Shown here piece after piece: positions 1 through 11,228 of a stretch of DNA of 64,000 nucleotides. A program made the translations under genes and the position numbers. How positions within the stretch are numbered: the stretch's first letter is position 1; each line of letters starts with the position of its first letter. The notes beneath the pieces were generated by a model. The model made no database searches, was not told where the DNA came from, and saw nothing but the letters and a program-made list of their open reading frames with translations. Where the stretch lies: the NCBI RefSeq assembly GCF_016808335.1, contig NC_053149.1, positions 56,473,922 to 56,537,921 of the forward strand. Direction: 5' to 3'. Source of the stretch: Panicum virgatum (Eukaryota > Streptophyta > Magnoliopsida > Poales > Poaceae).

Positions 1-5
1 ACAAT

Positions 6-143
6 CACTCTGTTCGCTTGACTGTGGCTGGTGTCGTTTGTTATGAAAGAAAAGTAATGCTGACTGGCTGGTGGCTGGTGCTGATTTGATGTGAGAGAAA
101 AACACTGCTGGCTGATTGGCTGACAAGCCAAGCGAACAGAGTG
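6..143. mobile_element. Small non-autonomous MITE with inverted termini
   Basis: The first 15-16 bases (CACTCTGTTCGCTTG) recur as the reverse complement at the other end, giving a 138-bp element with no coding capacity. The interior is rich in GGCTGGTGG-like repeats. Similar small elements are common near grass genes. The superfamily (hAT-like is my guess) is not settled because no clear target duplication is visible. Confidence 0.6.
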
Positions 144-1110
144 AATGAATATTTGACATCTTCCATCATTTGTAAAATTATAGAAGAAGTTATCTTCCCA
201 TATATTTTTCGAAATGGTTTCAGCTCTATAAAGAAAAATTCAAATTGGTTTTAGCTCCACCAGAAAAATCGCTTCATTAGAGAAACCATATCAAATGGCA
301 GATCCAGGAATGGATCGAGGGGAGGGATGACTGATTTTCTTCTTCCTCCTCCTTTCTTTCTTCTTCCTCTCCTTCTTCCTACTCTTTTCTTCTCAAAGAA
401 TGGAGGGGAGACAAGGGACTCTATTGTTTGGAGCCCCTCTAGACCACCGCTTGATCCGTCCCTGGCTGTGTTTTTTCAAAATGGAGAGGAGGCTCAAAGG
501 GGCTCTATTGTTTGGAGCCCCTGGACCACCGCTAGATCCTCCCCTGACCCTTGGACCACCGCTAGATCCCCACCTGACCACAACCAGAGCCGTTTTTTTA
601 GTCAGAACTCTATCAAACAAGCCCTTAATAATTTTTTTTGGTACAAGGGTGTTCATCCGTTATGGACAGCATTTTCTTGCAAAATTTGGTTTGGTACATA
701 TGTGTGGCGTACTTACGTGCACAGTAAATATGATTTCGGCTTCAAATTTTTTCTATGATGTAAAAAGGATATGCGGCTACGAAGGGAAAAATTATAGGCT
801 GAAGTACCATATGAGCAATACTAGTAAGAAAATCAATATCCAATCTGTACGGTGGACAAAATACATGCTCTCTTATTATTTTGACCCGTCAGAGGTCATT
901 ATACATTAGGTAAATGACGTCAACTCTATTTAAAAAATAACTAAGCAACATTTACGTTAAATTAAACATTTGTGTATTTTCATGTTCTTAGAAACTGTAA
1001 GATTATCTTGATATAGGTAGACTGTTCCCAAAGGGGCAGGAATATGGAAACCATAACAGGGAGGACATTGAATGGGTCAAGAAACTTTTATCACTGCCAA
1101 AAAAAAGCAT
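144..1110. other. Intergenic repeat-derived DNA, no gene
   Basis: No gene is recognised. A pyrimidine-rich tract covers about 335-395. A unit of about 67 bp containing CTATTGTTTGGAGCCCC is present twice (about 400-465 and 481-548). The GGAGCCCC / GATCC wording recurs around 49.8 kb and 61.7 kb, so this looks like a degenerate transposon fragment. The frames open here overlap on both strands and resemble no known family. Confidence 0.5.
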
Positions 1111-1111
1111 A

Positions 1112-1379
1112 CTCCCTCCGTTCCACATTATAAGTCATTCTAAAAATCTTGAAGAGTCAAATCATCTCAAAGTTTGACTACAATTATAAAGAAAAATACA
1201 AAGATTTACGACATCAAATAGATATACTATAAAAATATATCTAACAAAGAATCTAATGATACTTAATTGGTATCGTAAATGTTATTATAGTTATTATCTT
1301 GTTGTATAAATTTGATCAAACTTGAAAACTTTTGATCCTCCAAGATTCTTGAAATGACTTATAATTTGAACGAAGGGAG
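1112..1379. mobile_element. Stowaway-type MITE
   Basis: The ends are CTCCCTCCGTTCC and its imperfect reverse complement, flanked by the dinucleotide TA on both sides (1110-1111 and 1380-1381), the target preference of Tc1/mariner-derived Stowaway MITEs. The element is 268 bp, AT-rich and has no coding frame. A relative lies at 61441-61699. It sits about 340 bp beyond the stop codon of the CK1-like kinase gene. Confidence 0.85.
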
Positions 1380-1381
1380 TA

Positions 1382-1718
1382 CAACCGAACAGAACAGTAT
1401 GAATAAAGACAGTCATATTTGCATTTTCACTCCGGGCAGTCGGTGACCAAACTGGTCAGGTGTACATATCTGGCTAGCCTTACACTACAGCTAATAGTTG
1501 GCTAAATTAACAACTAACACGAACTAAAAAAAACATTTACTACTGTACATGCTACTCTATAATCGGGAACAATGAGCCGCGCAACAACGGTCAGGGTAAG
1601 GCTGAGTCGCATTCAGAACTAGACCGCACATAGGAGCTGCTACACTGAGCTAGCTAGACCAAAAGAATACGCCGACAGGACTCGGCACAAAATGGCTCCA
1701 AACCGCGCGAAAAGATTC
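1382..1718 (-). other. 3' flank and probable 3' UTR of the CK1-like gene
   Basis: This lies between the Stowaway MITE and the kinase stop codon. No frame or RNA gene is recognised. The part nearest 1718 is expected to be 3' UTR, but no polyadenylation site can be assigned with confidence. Confidence 0.4.
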
Positions 1719-4700
1719 CTAGGATACAGTACGCCCATAGCATACTGATGCTAGGTAGAGATTCTTGGACCATTTCTCCTGCAACGAAACAGTACCGTTT
1801 ATCAGAACCAAGAGAGAGTTGCAATTACTGAATGAGATACAAGAGGCTCATTAACCTTAACGTGTTGACTAGGAAACGCAGACGTCCTCAATGTCTCTTG
1901 GGTTTCATCAGTAGGCCGTCTCCTTGGCACACTTAAAACAAATGCAGCCTGATCCCAAGTTGCAGCAGTCGCGGTTATCCGGTAACCATAGCCCCACCTC
2001 TTATGAATTCCCTCACTGGGATACAAGAAGTCCAGTTCAACAACCTGGAAATTAATTGCATACAAACCAAGAGATCAATATAAAAAATTCAAACCCAAGT
2101 GTAAAAAATAAATGCAGAGGGACAGGTGGAGTGAAAAAGAACTGCTACCTGCTCAGAAAAACCTGCATTACGAGACATGACAACTGCCCATCTACTTCCA
2201 GCAGTTGCCATGGAAGTAACATAGAAACCATCTCGCCATTTCTTGTTTATCCATTTGTAGGGAAAAGTATCACTAACTTTGTAAGACTGTTGAGTATACG
2301 TTGTGCCTGGGTAAATTTACCGAGTAGTTAAAAGAATATTTCTGGAGTAAGAAAGGGGCTTTACTACTGCAGGCTTTAGCTACTTTACCTTTAGACATCA
2401 CTACCAGGGAGCTGCCATTGTTTGCTCCAGCAAGTGCAGTTATATAGTAGTTCCTCTCCCACTGGTCCATTATCCATTCCTTCGTATAAAAAAAATCAAC
2501 CATTAGATTTAGCAATTTAGAGAACACTTTACCTAGTAACTCTACCTGATAAACAAAGTGGTTACTTTGTAAAAGTTTCAAGCTAGAATGAAACAAGGTG
2601 TAGGTCACTCACTTTGTGAAGGAAATGCGGTGTAAGCTCATAAACTTGAGAACTGAATCCAGTGCCAGCATCCATGATTAGAGCCCAGAGATTGGAGCAA
2701 GATGTTATGCAACTGATAAAGAGGCCATCTTCATTCCCTTTTTCAATATGCTGTACAAGCCTTGAATCTGCAACATTGTAATGGTACCTGCAATACCCAG
2801 AGTGATTGAGTGAATATGCTACATTAGTTTTGCTGATCCACTAAGACACATGATAGTGTTAGCCATTAAATAAACTTAGGGCGTTGTACGAGTCTACCTT
2901 TGTTTCATAGGCCGCCTAGCATTATAAACACTTATCCACTGTGTTGCGGGCATTCCCATCCTGATCTTCTTCTTTGGTTGTTCATCTGCCTCTTCCTCTA
3001 TCAATAAACGCCCTCTCTTTTGGCCAACTTGATGTATAAGCTTTAGAGAGTTCCAAGGGAGATTAGATGCAACCGAAGTAATGTGTTTTGAAATGCCAGA
3101 TTGCAAAACATGAACTTACCTTCTGAGCACCATCAGTGTTAAGTGGCCTGATATCTGGGTTTGGGCCCACTACACTATCAAAAAGCGACACATACTTTGC
3201 ATAGTTGGGTTCCTCGTCAAACTTCAAGTTGACCACATACTCTACAAACTCCCTGAAGGGTTGTGGGCAGAAGCAACAGAGAGATTCTGGAGATGTGGCC
3301 ATTTTCTTCTTGCAGACAAGGAAGCCTTTGTTTTCACCCTGGAGATGCAAAAGAAAAATCAGGTACACATGTACATCGCTCAAATCAATACAACTGGACT
3401 GGACGGCCCACAGTTTACCTGATAACCTTGCCAAGGTAGACGTCCTCGTAGAAGAAAGACTAGTGTATATGCTAGAGATTCTAAATCATCTCTCCTGCTA
3501 CCTGTTCTCCCAAGATGTGCATGAACACTAGCATAGCGAACTGTTCCCCTGAAATAGCAGCAATAACATAGTAATAAGACTGCTGCATCCCTTCAGTTGA
3601 TCCAGCTGTAAGTAAAAGTAAATATGAGAGGCAAAACCGCAAAAGCACCACAGAATTACTTGTCACTGATAGCACGTTTAATTTTGTATCTGAAAAGAGA
3701 CTAAGTGAATGATTCCATGTCCAGTGACTACAAGGTTATTTACAGGCATGCAAATCAGGACCTTTTAGCCACTAGCGAATGGGATAGGTGAATTTGTTGT
3801 GGCAATGCTGTTGAAGAAGAGTAAAAACTATAGTGATTCTATAAGGCTAAGGAAACATGCACAAATCCATGCACAGAGAAAATACCAAATGGGAATATAA
3901 TAATGGTTGGCTGAAACAAGTGTGGTCATTTTTCTGATGTAATGGCTAGATCCAGGATTTTTGGGAGACAGCAAACCATCACTGGACAGGAAATGTGACG
4001 GGATAATCGACATCATCATTCAAGAGCAAGGGTCAATGTAAGGCATGCTTATCATAATTAATAAAGGCTTCATATTGTCACCTGAAAACATCAGGTCGTT
4101 GATCGTAGTCAACATGGAGTCCTGTCGCACTGTCCTTCCACTTCGTAGCTGCCATCAGAAGATCAAAGAATAAGAAATTATTCCCACTCCTTAATCTGTC
4201 GTCTACATACATAACAGCTCAATTCACATCATTGTCAAGCTGTTGGTTGATCAATAACAAGAAAATTAACTTACCTAATCCAAGATCAACAAGGAAGAGT
4301 TTTTTTTCTTCAGGTGTCCCTGCAGTCCCTAGCAAGAAATTTTCTGGTTTGACATCCCCATGAACATACCTGAAATTGCAAACATTTTTATTTTTAAACT
4401 TTGGCAGAAGAAGAAACAAATTAATGAAGAATAAGATGCTATGAGGAAAGAATAATTAGTGGTGCCGACCCTTTTGAATGCATTTTCTCAAGTATGGAGA
4501 TAGCTTCAATAGCGATGCAAGCAACCATCTCAACTGACATTCTGCGTAACAAAGAAATGATATTATAGGTAAACTAAAAGCCAACACAATATTTTGACTC
4601 AAAAACTATGACTCACGTGTGAGAGTTATTATTCCAAACATCCCATAGACTGGGTCCAAGCATATCCATAACCTGCACTTTTAAGACCAAGTTAACTAGC

Positions 4701-5776
4701 ATCTCAAAATAATCAGAAAGAAAGAAGTTAATACTCTAACAATCCAAACTAAGTTCCATACCATAACATAGAACTCCCCTTGGCGTCCTTTGTAGTGGAC
4801 TCGAGGAACCCCATGAATGCCACCAACGGCACTAAACATGCAATAACCATGAAAGCTGATCAGCTACCTGTGCCTTAAGCAAATCCCAGAAAAACTTGCA
4901 CCTCACACCCAGAACATAAGATCATAGACCCACTTACTTGTAGACTGCCCACTCATAAGGAGGGGCATAGTTACATCCTTTACTGGTCCTATGCTCAAAC
5001 TTCAATGCCACCTAGGATAGAAAAGATGACAATTAAATCCCAGTGCTAAGACAACCCCAAGATTCCAGATTCCCAAATCAATTGGTAAAAAGGAAAATCC
5101 CCTATTACCTCAACTGCACCAGGACCAGTAGCTGACATGCGGTGGCCAACATATACTTGGCCAAAACCTCCTTTCCCAAGCTTTCTGTCCACTCTATACT
5201 TTGGTGAATTGCCCACCTGGACCTGTATTTATAGAGCACACAGGCAAGGATTAAACCGAAATCATTTGGAAATCAAACAATTGAAAGCAAAGTACAAGGT
5301 AACGCCTTTGGGCAGGAAAAGCATCGAACAGATTGCCCACACCAACGGACGCTTTACCAGCTGAACCAAAAATTCATTTCTCGGAATCATCTAAGGAGTA
5401 CCATATCAGAGCTCAACAGAATCCGCAGCATGCATAATTAAAAACCGTAGACACAGCTCACCGTGTCAGGGACAGGAGGGCCGCCCTCGTCATCGGCTAC
5501 CAGCTTGTCGGCGCTGCGCCCCCCGCTGTCCGGGTCACCCATCCCACGCTCCCCCTCGTCTCCGTCGCCGCCGCCTTCCCCCGCGACGACCTCCGCGGGC
5601 CTGATCTCCTCCCGCTCCCTCTCTTCCGTTCTTGCGGCGGCCCTCGTCGCCCTCCGCCTCGTGTCTGCTGGCGGTGGCACCGGTGCCGGTGCTGCCGCCT
5701 CCGGAGCTCCCGCCGCCGCCGCCGGACTCCCCTGCGCCTCTCGGGCCCTCCGCGCCGCGCTACGCAGCACAGGCAT
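1719..5776 (-). CDS. Casein kinase 1-like protein, HD16/EL1/MUT9-like kinase family
   Basis: Sixteen coding exons with canonical GT-AG introns can be read: 5462-5776, 5109-5222, 4938-5011, 4762-4831, 4617-4672, 4470-4541, 4275-4369, 4082-4148, 3419-3548, 3120-3338, 2898-3040, 2613-2787, 2389-2479, 2149-2306, 1856-2044 and 1719-1778. Phases agree throughout and give 2028 nt (675 aa plus stop). The basic, Ala/Arg-rich N-terminus ([12 protein letters not shown]) is typical of plant MLK/EL1 kinases. Kinase landmarks: glycine loop GKGGFGQV at about 121-128, VALK lysine at 147, catalytic HGDVKPEN with Asp 239, and DLG at 262. A bipartite basic NLS-like stretch (QKRGR...PKKKIR) lies near 411-431, followed by the conserved C-terminal domain ending in CYGRTVS. 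Family members are nuclear Ser/Thr kinases; rice HD16/EL1 acts in flowering-time and gibberellin signalling. The gene looks intact. Which paralogue it is cannot be decided here. Confidence 0.95.
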
Positions 5777-6371
5777 CCTCAGCCATGGAGCCCCAGGGGC
5801 CCGCCGCCGCCACCACCTCCTGAGATTCCGCCGCCGATCTCGTGGAGAAGCTCTGAAGCTGAGGAGGGGGGAGACCGACGCTGCGGCGCGCGGTGGCTGG
5901 CACCGCGACCGGGACGCTGGCTAGGGTTCGGGTTGGTGTGGGGGGCAGATGTGTGATGTGGTGGGGATGGGGAATGTGGAGGCGGAGGCAGGCGGTGGTG
6001 CTGCTGCTGGAGACACGAGAGAGGGAGAGGGAGGGGAGCCGGGAGGCCCGGGACCGGGAGCGAGTTCGTTATGCGGAAGGAAAGGATTTGCCACCGCTGC
6101 GCGTGCGACCGCGTGTGGGACAGTCATTTGCTCCGACGACGCCAGAGGCTACACCTCCTGTTTTCACCGTCACATGAGAACCCACGGCAGTTCGACGCCA
6201 ACGCGTAATAGTAACGACTGTCACAACATCTTACCTACTCATTGATATATTGTTGTCAGGAAATAGAAATAGAGTGATCGATTATTTTCTTCACGAACAT
6301 TAATGATTGTCTTGGTTGGAACTTGGTATTTCACTATTGTAGATAGAAGGTGCTCGAAGTCCATCGTAACA
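5777..6371 (-). promoter_or_regulatory. 5' UTR and promoter region of the CK1-like gene
   Basis: A GC-rich, CpG-rich stretch lies immediately upstream of the kinase start codon, with GA/CT-rich patches around 6015-6060. No separate gene is recognised, and the frames on the opposite strand are by-products of base composition. No TATA box was assigned; GC-rich 5' ends of this sort are common in grass genes. Confidence 0.45.
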
Positions 6372-6484
6372 CAGCTTGTTCGGCTGGGCTGCAACCGCTG
6401 GCTGGCTGGCTGGATGTAGCGTGAGCTCGTTGCCTAGCTTCACCAGCAGCTTCCCCAGCCAATTCTAGGCAGCCGAACAGGCTG
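6372..6484. mobile_element. Small MITE with inverted termini
   Basis: CAGCTTGTTCGGCTG at the left end is matched by the reverse complement of CAGCCGAACAGGCTG at the right end. The element is about 113 bp with GGCTGGCTGG repeats inside and resembles the element at 6-143 in both termini and interior. It has no coding capacity. Confidence 0.5.
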
Positions 6485-6780
6485 ACAGTAGCCATGAGAT
6501 ATGAAATTAGAAGAGGTAAACCATAAATGCAAATTGTATAGTTTTAATATATGCCCAACATTGCCGAGTACAAGTTTTAATTGATCATCATAATATCATG
6601 AACAACAAAGAGATCTAAAAACTATTTAGTGTGTAATACATGTTTGAGTACAAGTAAAACGACAATAGATTGCAAGTTTTGACTATCTATTACATATCTA
6701 TAACATCGCAACGACAAATAGTGTGTCCGACTTTATGTTTGCATGTCACACGTGACTATGAAACTCACAAGGATATTTTA
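6485..6780. other. AT-rich intergenic DNA
   Basis: No gene or recognisable element. Bases 6776-6780 (TTTTA) form the left target duplication of the solo LTR that follows. Confidence 0.5.
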
Positions 6781-9700
6781 TGTAACGACCCAAATATAAT
6801 TATCATGTTAAGCATTGCATCATGAGCTTTTGTTAAGCATTCATAAAGATTTTGTGCTTAATTTGAATGCATCTAAATTTAATTTTGAATTATTAATGTA
6901 TTTTGAACTCATGCTTTGGGAAGCAACTTGCATTTTCATTATATGACTTGTGTTGGGAATTATTTTGATAAAATACTACTTTCAAAAACTTTAATTTATG
7001 TGATTTTTCCCAGATTTTAGGAAACCATCTTGAAGCCAAACAGCTTAGCCGAAAACCTAGAAATAGCATTCCGGGAAGAATTTTCATTTCAAATCTACAA
7101 TAGTTTTTCTACCAATTCCAAACAAAATGGGTTTGCTCTTGATTTCTAGTATCAACACAAAAATTGGTGGAATTTTTGGAGATCGGAAGATCAATTTTGA
7201 AGATTGGAGAAAAGAAAGAAGTTTTCTCATATTAACTTCTCGGTCCGGACTATCCGAAACCGACGCCCGGAGTATCCGGGTATTGCAAGTTAAATATGTG
7301 TCAAACACATATTACATGACTGCCACATGCCCCCACGGGCCCCACACGTCAGCCCGAGCTCCATAACACCAGGACACCCTGCCCTCTCTCTCACCCTCAT
7401 TCATTCAGCACACCTCTCTCTCTACCCCAAGCCATGGAGGGGCTCTCACCTCTCCCCCACCATTAAGCACCTCCACCTCGCCAGAGCTTCACCGGAGGAC
7501 GCCGGAGATCGACGCCGGCGAGCTGCTCCACCTCGGCTTCATCTTCTTCCTTGGAGCTTGGAGCTTCCCCAAGCTCTTCCTCCATCATCCTCAAGTTTCA
7601 AGCAAGGAGAACGAGCTCGAGCTGCACCAAGCCCTCACCACCATCTTCAAGACCTTGCAAGCGTTGCACTCGCCACCGGTAAGTCCATCCTCTCCCCCGT
7701 TCCATCCCCATTGCCCTAGGTTGAAGCCGTTAGAGCACCTTCACCATTAATGACCTAGAGCTCTCAAATCCTAATGCATGTTGGATTTAGCTCTCAAAAT
7801 AGACTCTCCACATTCCTACGAACCTTTAGAAACAAACTCCACCCCAAACCAAGGTCGGAATCACCGGGAATGGACGTTTCAAGGTTCATACGTCGAGCTG
7901 CCGGAAAGTCCGGAATTACTGTAGAAAAATCCGGGAGGTACGAACTATCCGGGGCTGAAACGCGGACTATCCGGGGTTGACTGTCTGGAGTGTCCGGGAA
8001 TCCCTATAATATGGCCCTTTGATAGTCATTTAATCCCACTGCTTTTAATTATACTTGATCCCCATATATATTATGTATTTAGCCTCTTTTATCATGGTTT
8101 TGCACTAATAAATTATGCTTCTCATATCATATACATCTCATAGCAATCATTCGTGGCATCTTTTCTAACTCATCATAAGCATATGCATTGGCATCCTTTC
8201 TAATTCATGTATTTTCTACTTTCTTAGGGGATGACGTTCCGGAGTGTCGCGGTTGCGGAGTACCAAGGCAGACACCTATGTATCTCAAACCTTACTTTTG
8301 AATCTTGATTTGCTATTATAAATTATTACTTGTGCATGGGCTTAACTCTATCTAGTTCATGTGATTTGTGTAGAACTCACTTGGCATGTTTTCCCTTTTA
8401 CCTCTAGAACAACTTATACTAGGTAAAGTATGTATGCTTAGACTTCTCGAATTAATTTGCTTAGTCATGCTTAGCTTGGGGTAGAAGTCGAGAGATGGCA
8501 AGGTCACCATCACTCGTGAGCTATAGGGTGTTTGCTTAAAAATACTTGAGTAGATGAGAAAGATTAAAACATGAGCAAGATATGAATGATGGATCGAGAC
8601 TTGAGCAAGTGTGGTAGGGCCATCTTGGAAGTGGAATCCAAATGGTTTAGACTTGTTTGAGTTGGTTAAGGACCGACGCGTCATCGCTTTGATACTTGAG
8701 CATTTTTTCGTACAAGCCACATGCTTTATAATGGGATGGTAAGCTCAGTACCATACGCACACCCTTCACTGAGTGGATTCGGCGCGATTTGTGATGGGGT
8801 GTAGTCGGCGGTTCCGTTGCACCTGTCCATCCTGGCCGTTCGTCTCAGCGTTGGGGATGGATATGCGAACGGTTGACACGTGAATCATTGCTTACGGATC
8901 GACGGGTCGTATAGCCTATGGTCTCGTGTCGTGTGGGAAAAGTTGTACACCCCTGCAGGGTTCATAATCTATTGCAATAGCCGCGCTCTTGGACATTGAG
9001 CACGCTCTTGTACTTTGACTTTAACGTAGAGTTTCGTGAAGGGCTTATGGAAGATTAAGCTCATGATTACATGATCACTTTACTTGTGCAAATTGTATTG
9101 GTGCTTGATATAGAATTATTAGATGCCATGTCTTTTGCTTATTCACTTGACAACTATGCTCGCATTTTTATATATCAATGTTAAAACTTGACTAGCCTCT
9201 TGCATCCACCAAATATATAGTATTATGGATAAATTCTACAAGTACGAAATATACTTACGGTGCTGCCGTTAAGTTGTTTCGCAGGTTCTCTCCTAAGGAG
9301 TGACCGCCACGTTCATCCTGCCGGAGCCGGCAAAGTGGATGGACGATGGAACTCGCTCAAAGCTTATGCAAGTGGTGTCTTATGGGCAAGGACATCACTA
9401 TTGCTACCTAATACTCTCTAAATATCCACTGTGTTTAGGCTCTGAATCTTAAGAAAAACATGGTAGGTTATCCACCTAGACCTATGATACATCTTAGGTG
9501 TAAAAAAACTCTTTAATTGCTAAAAACCCTCATATATAGTTGCTTATGTTTAGTTAAAGTCATGAGCTTTGTAAGATAAATAAGACTTGTAATGAAAAGT
9601 TTAAAATTTTGCTCTCATATGTATCCTTGTGATGGTTGCTATGACGTGAACAAACGGTATGCGAGTTGATCCTAGGCGTTGCTTAAGGCGCATACCGGGG

Positions 9701-9785
9701 ACTACCGGGATTATCTCGCTTAAATTGAGATTGATCAATGGATGATAACCTGATTTAATCGGGATAATTTGAGCGGTTCCTCACA
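6781..9785 (+). mobile_element. Solo LTR of a large (probably Ty3/gypsy) retrotransposon
   Basis: The 3005-bp segment begins TGTAACGACC, ends CCTCACA and is flanked by identical 5-bp direct repeats TTTTA (6776-6780 and 9786-9790), the signature of an integrated LTR. There is no internal gag/pol, so this is a solo LTR left by recombination between two LTRs. A C-rich leader-like stretch lies at about 7300-7720. The phrase GGACTATCCG and variants recur at about 7250-7290 and 7940-7985. The TGTAAC start suggests a Del/Tekay-like lineage and hence plus orientation, which is inference. Confidence 0.85.
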
Positions 9786-9790
9786 TTTTA

Positions 9791-11228
9791 AATCCATTAA
9801 GTGCATACTAGATGTTTGAATACAAACAACAACATACAAAAAAAAGCAATGAAAATCGATGATATTTTACAACTCCTACATGCATCCGAATAATGAATAG
9901 TCTAGATCTAGATACAGTAGTATATCTTGCGATATCTCAAATATAACCACATAACCATACATAACAACACGACCATAATTATTAACACCTCACCCCAAAA
10001 TTTAGAAGGATTGCACCTTCAGTAAAAGCAAAGATAAAGAAAACCGGTGTCGACCGTGGTCCAAATTAGCAGAGGCGAAATGTCTACAGGCTACCGCTTC
10101 GTGGTAAACTCACGTGTACACACAGCAGATACGAACGAATTCTTTTTTTTTTCTTCCATACCGCCTGTTTCCCGTGCGGTGTCTGGTGGTGCTGCTGGGA
10201 CTGGGGAGTTCCCAAATTTTGGACTAGCTGCCTGACATAACCGCAGCGACCCGCGCGGGGCGCGGCGGATGGTTTCCGCCTCGGCACATTCATTTTCTTT
10301 TTTGCGCGCTGCTTCGCGCGGTTCGCGCTCCCGCCGAAGGACGCGCGCGATGGCGCGGCGCGGGACGCGGATGGGCTCCCGGACTTTTGCATTTGGGAAT
10401 TGGGAGCGCGAAGTGGAAAAGGGCAGGCACCAGGAAGCTAACGGCGGGACTGCCGTCCCGTGCCTAGAGGCTAGAGCAGCTACGACGACGAGTCGACGAC
10501 CGTCTGGCCGGCTGGCCCTGGTCGTCCAAACCACCTCCACCCACGTCGTCTCCTCCGAACGCCGTCTCCTCGGTCCTCACATGCCACCTCGCTACCCGAC
10601 GCGGTGCCGGTGCGCGGCCTCCGGGACCAGCCGGAAGGGACGCGTGCCCAACGCCCTCCTACCAACCGGTACAGTGGAGCATGTACCCCAGCAATGCACA
10701 GCGCGGCACATCCCCTGGCTGGCCCTGCGATTTGAATCGCGCTGCTTGACGCACTGCACACCGAGAGCTTGCAAATAATGCACCGGTATTCTTCAGACAC
10801 AAGGCTCATTCAGAGTACAGGAACTCCAGCATGGTCTGCGAGTGAAGTGTCCGCTTTCAAAACAGGGACTGATTGCATTGCATCGAGGAAAGAAACCCTC
10901 CAGATTTCAGAATGGTCAACAGTTTGCTCGAGAGTACAGGAATTGGCTCAAGTGGGTTGGGTGGTATATTATGTCAAGGTGTGATACAAGCTGGTACATA
11001 CTCTTTCAGAATCCCCAATGTTAAAAGTGTAAAAGAATGGATTATATTGCCCATGGCCAATACTACTACTTTACAAAAGATGGAAAAGGGGTAGAAAATT
11101 AAAAGAATGAAATGTTGGGGGGTTAATACCGCATCCAAGTCCAACCAGGGAAACTCAAGCGTGTGGAGCTAGAATCAGGGAGGATTGCCTGGATCGGCAG
11201 GAAGGAGGAAGTGCACATAGCTCAGAGC
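9791..11228. other. Intergenic DNA with a GC-rich island; 3' UTR of golgin-84 at its right end
   Basis: Bases 9791-10040 are AT-rich. Bases 10160-10760 are strikingly GC- and CpG-rich, with overlapping open frames on both strands (about 150-170 codons) that resemble no family I recognise. From about 10950 to 11228 the sequence probably includes the 3' UTR of the golgin gene. I cannot support a protein gene here. Confidence 0.4.

Noticed and set aside
2056..2608. Independent small genes at 2056-2608
   Set aside because: These frames cross exon-intron borders of the CK1-like gene; the exon parts fit the kinase C-terminal domain.
5463..5924. Plus-strand open frame of 153 codons
   Set aside because: It is the antisense of kinase exon 1, kept open by high GC content.
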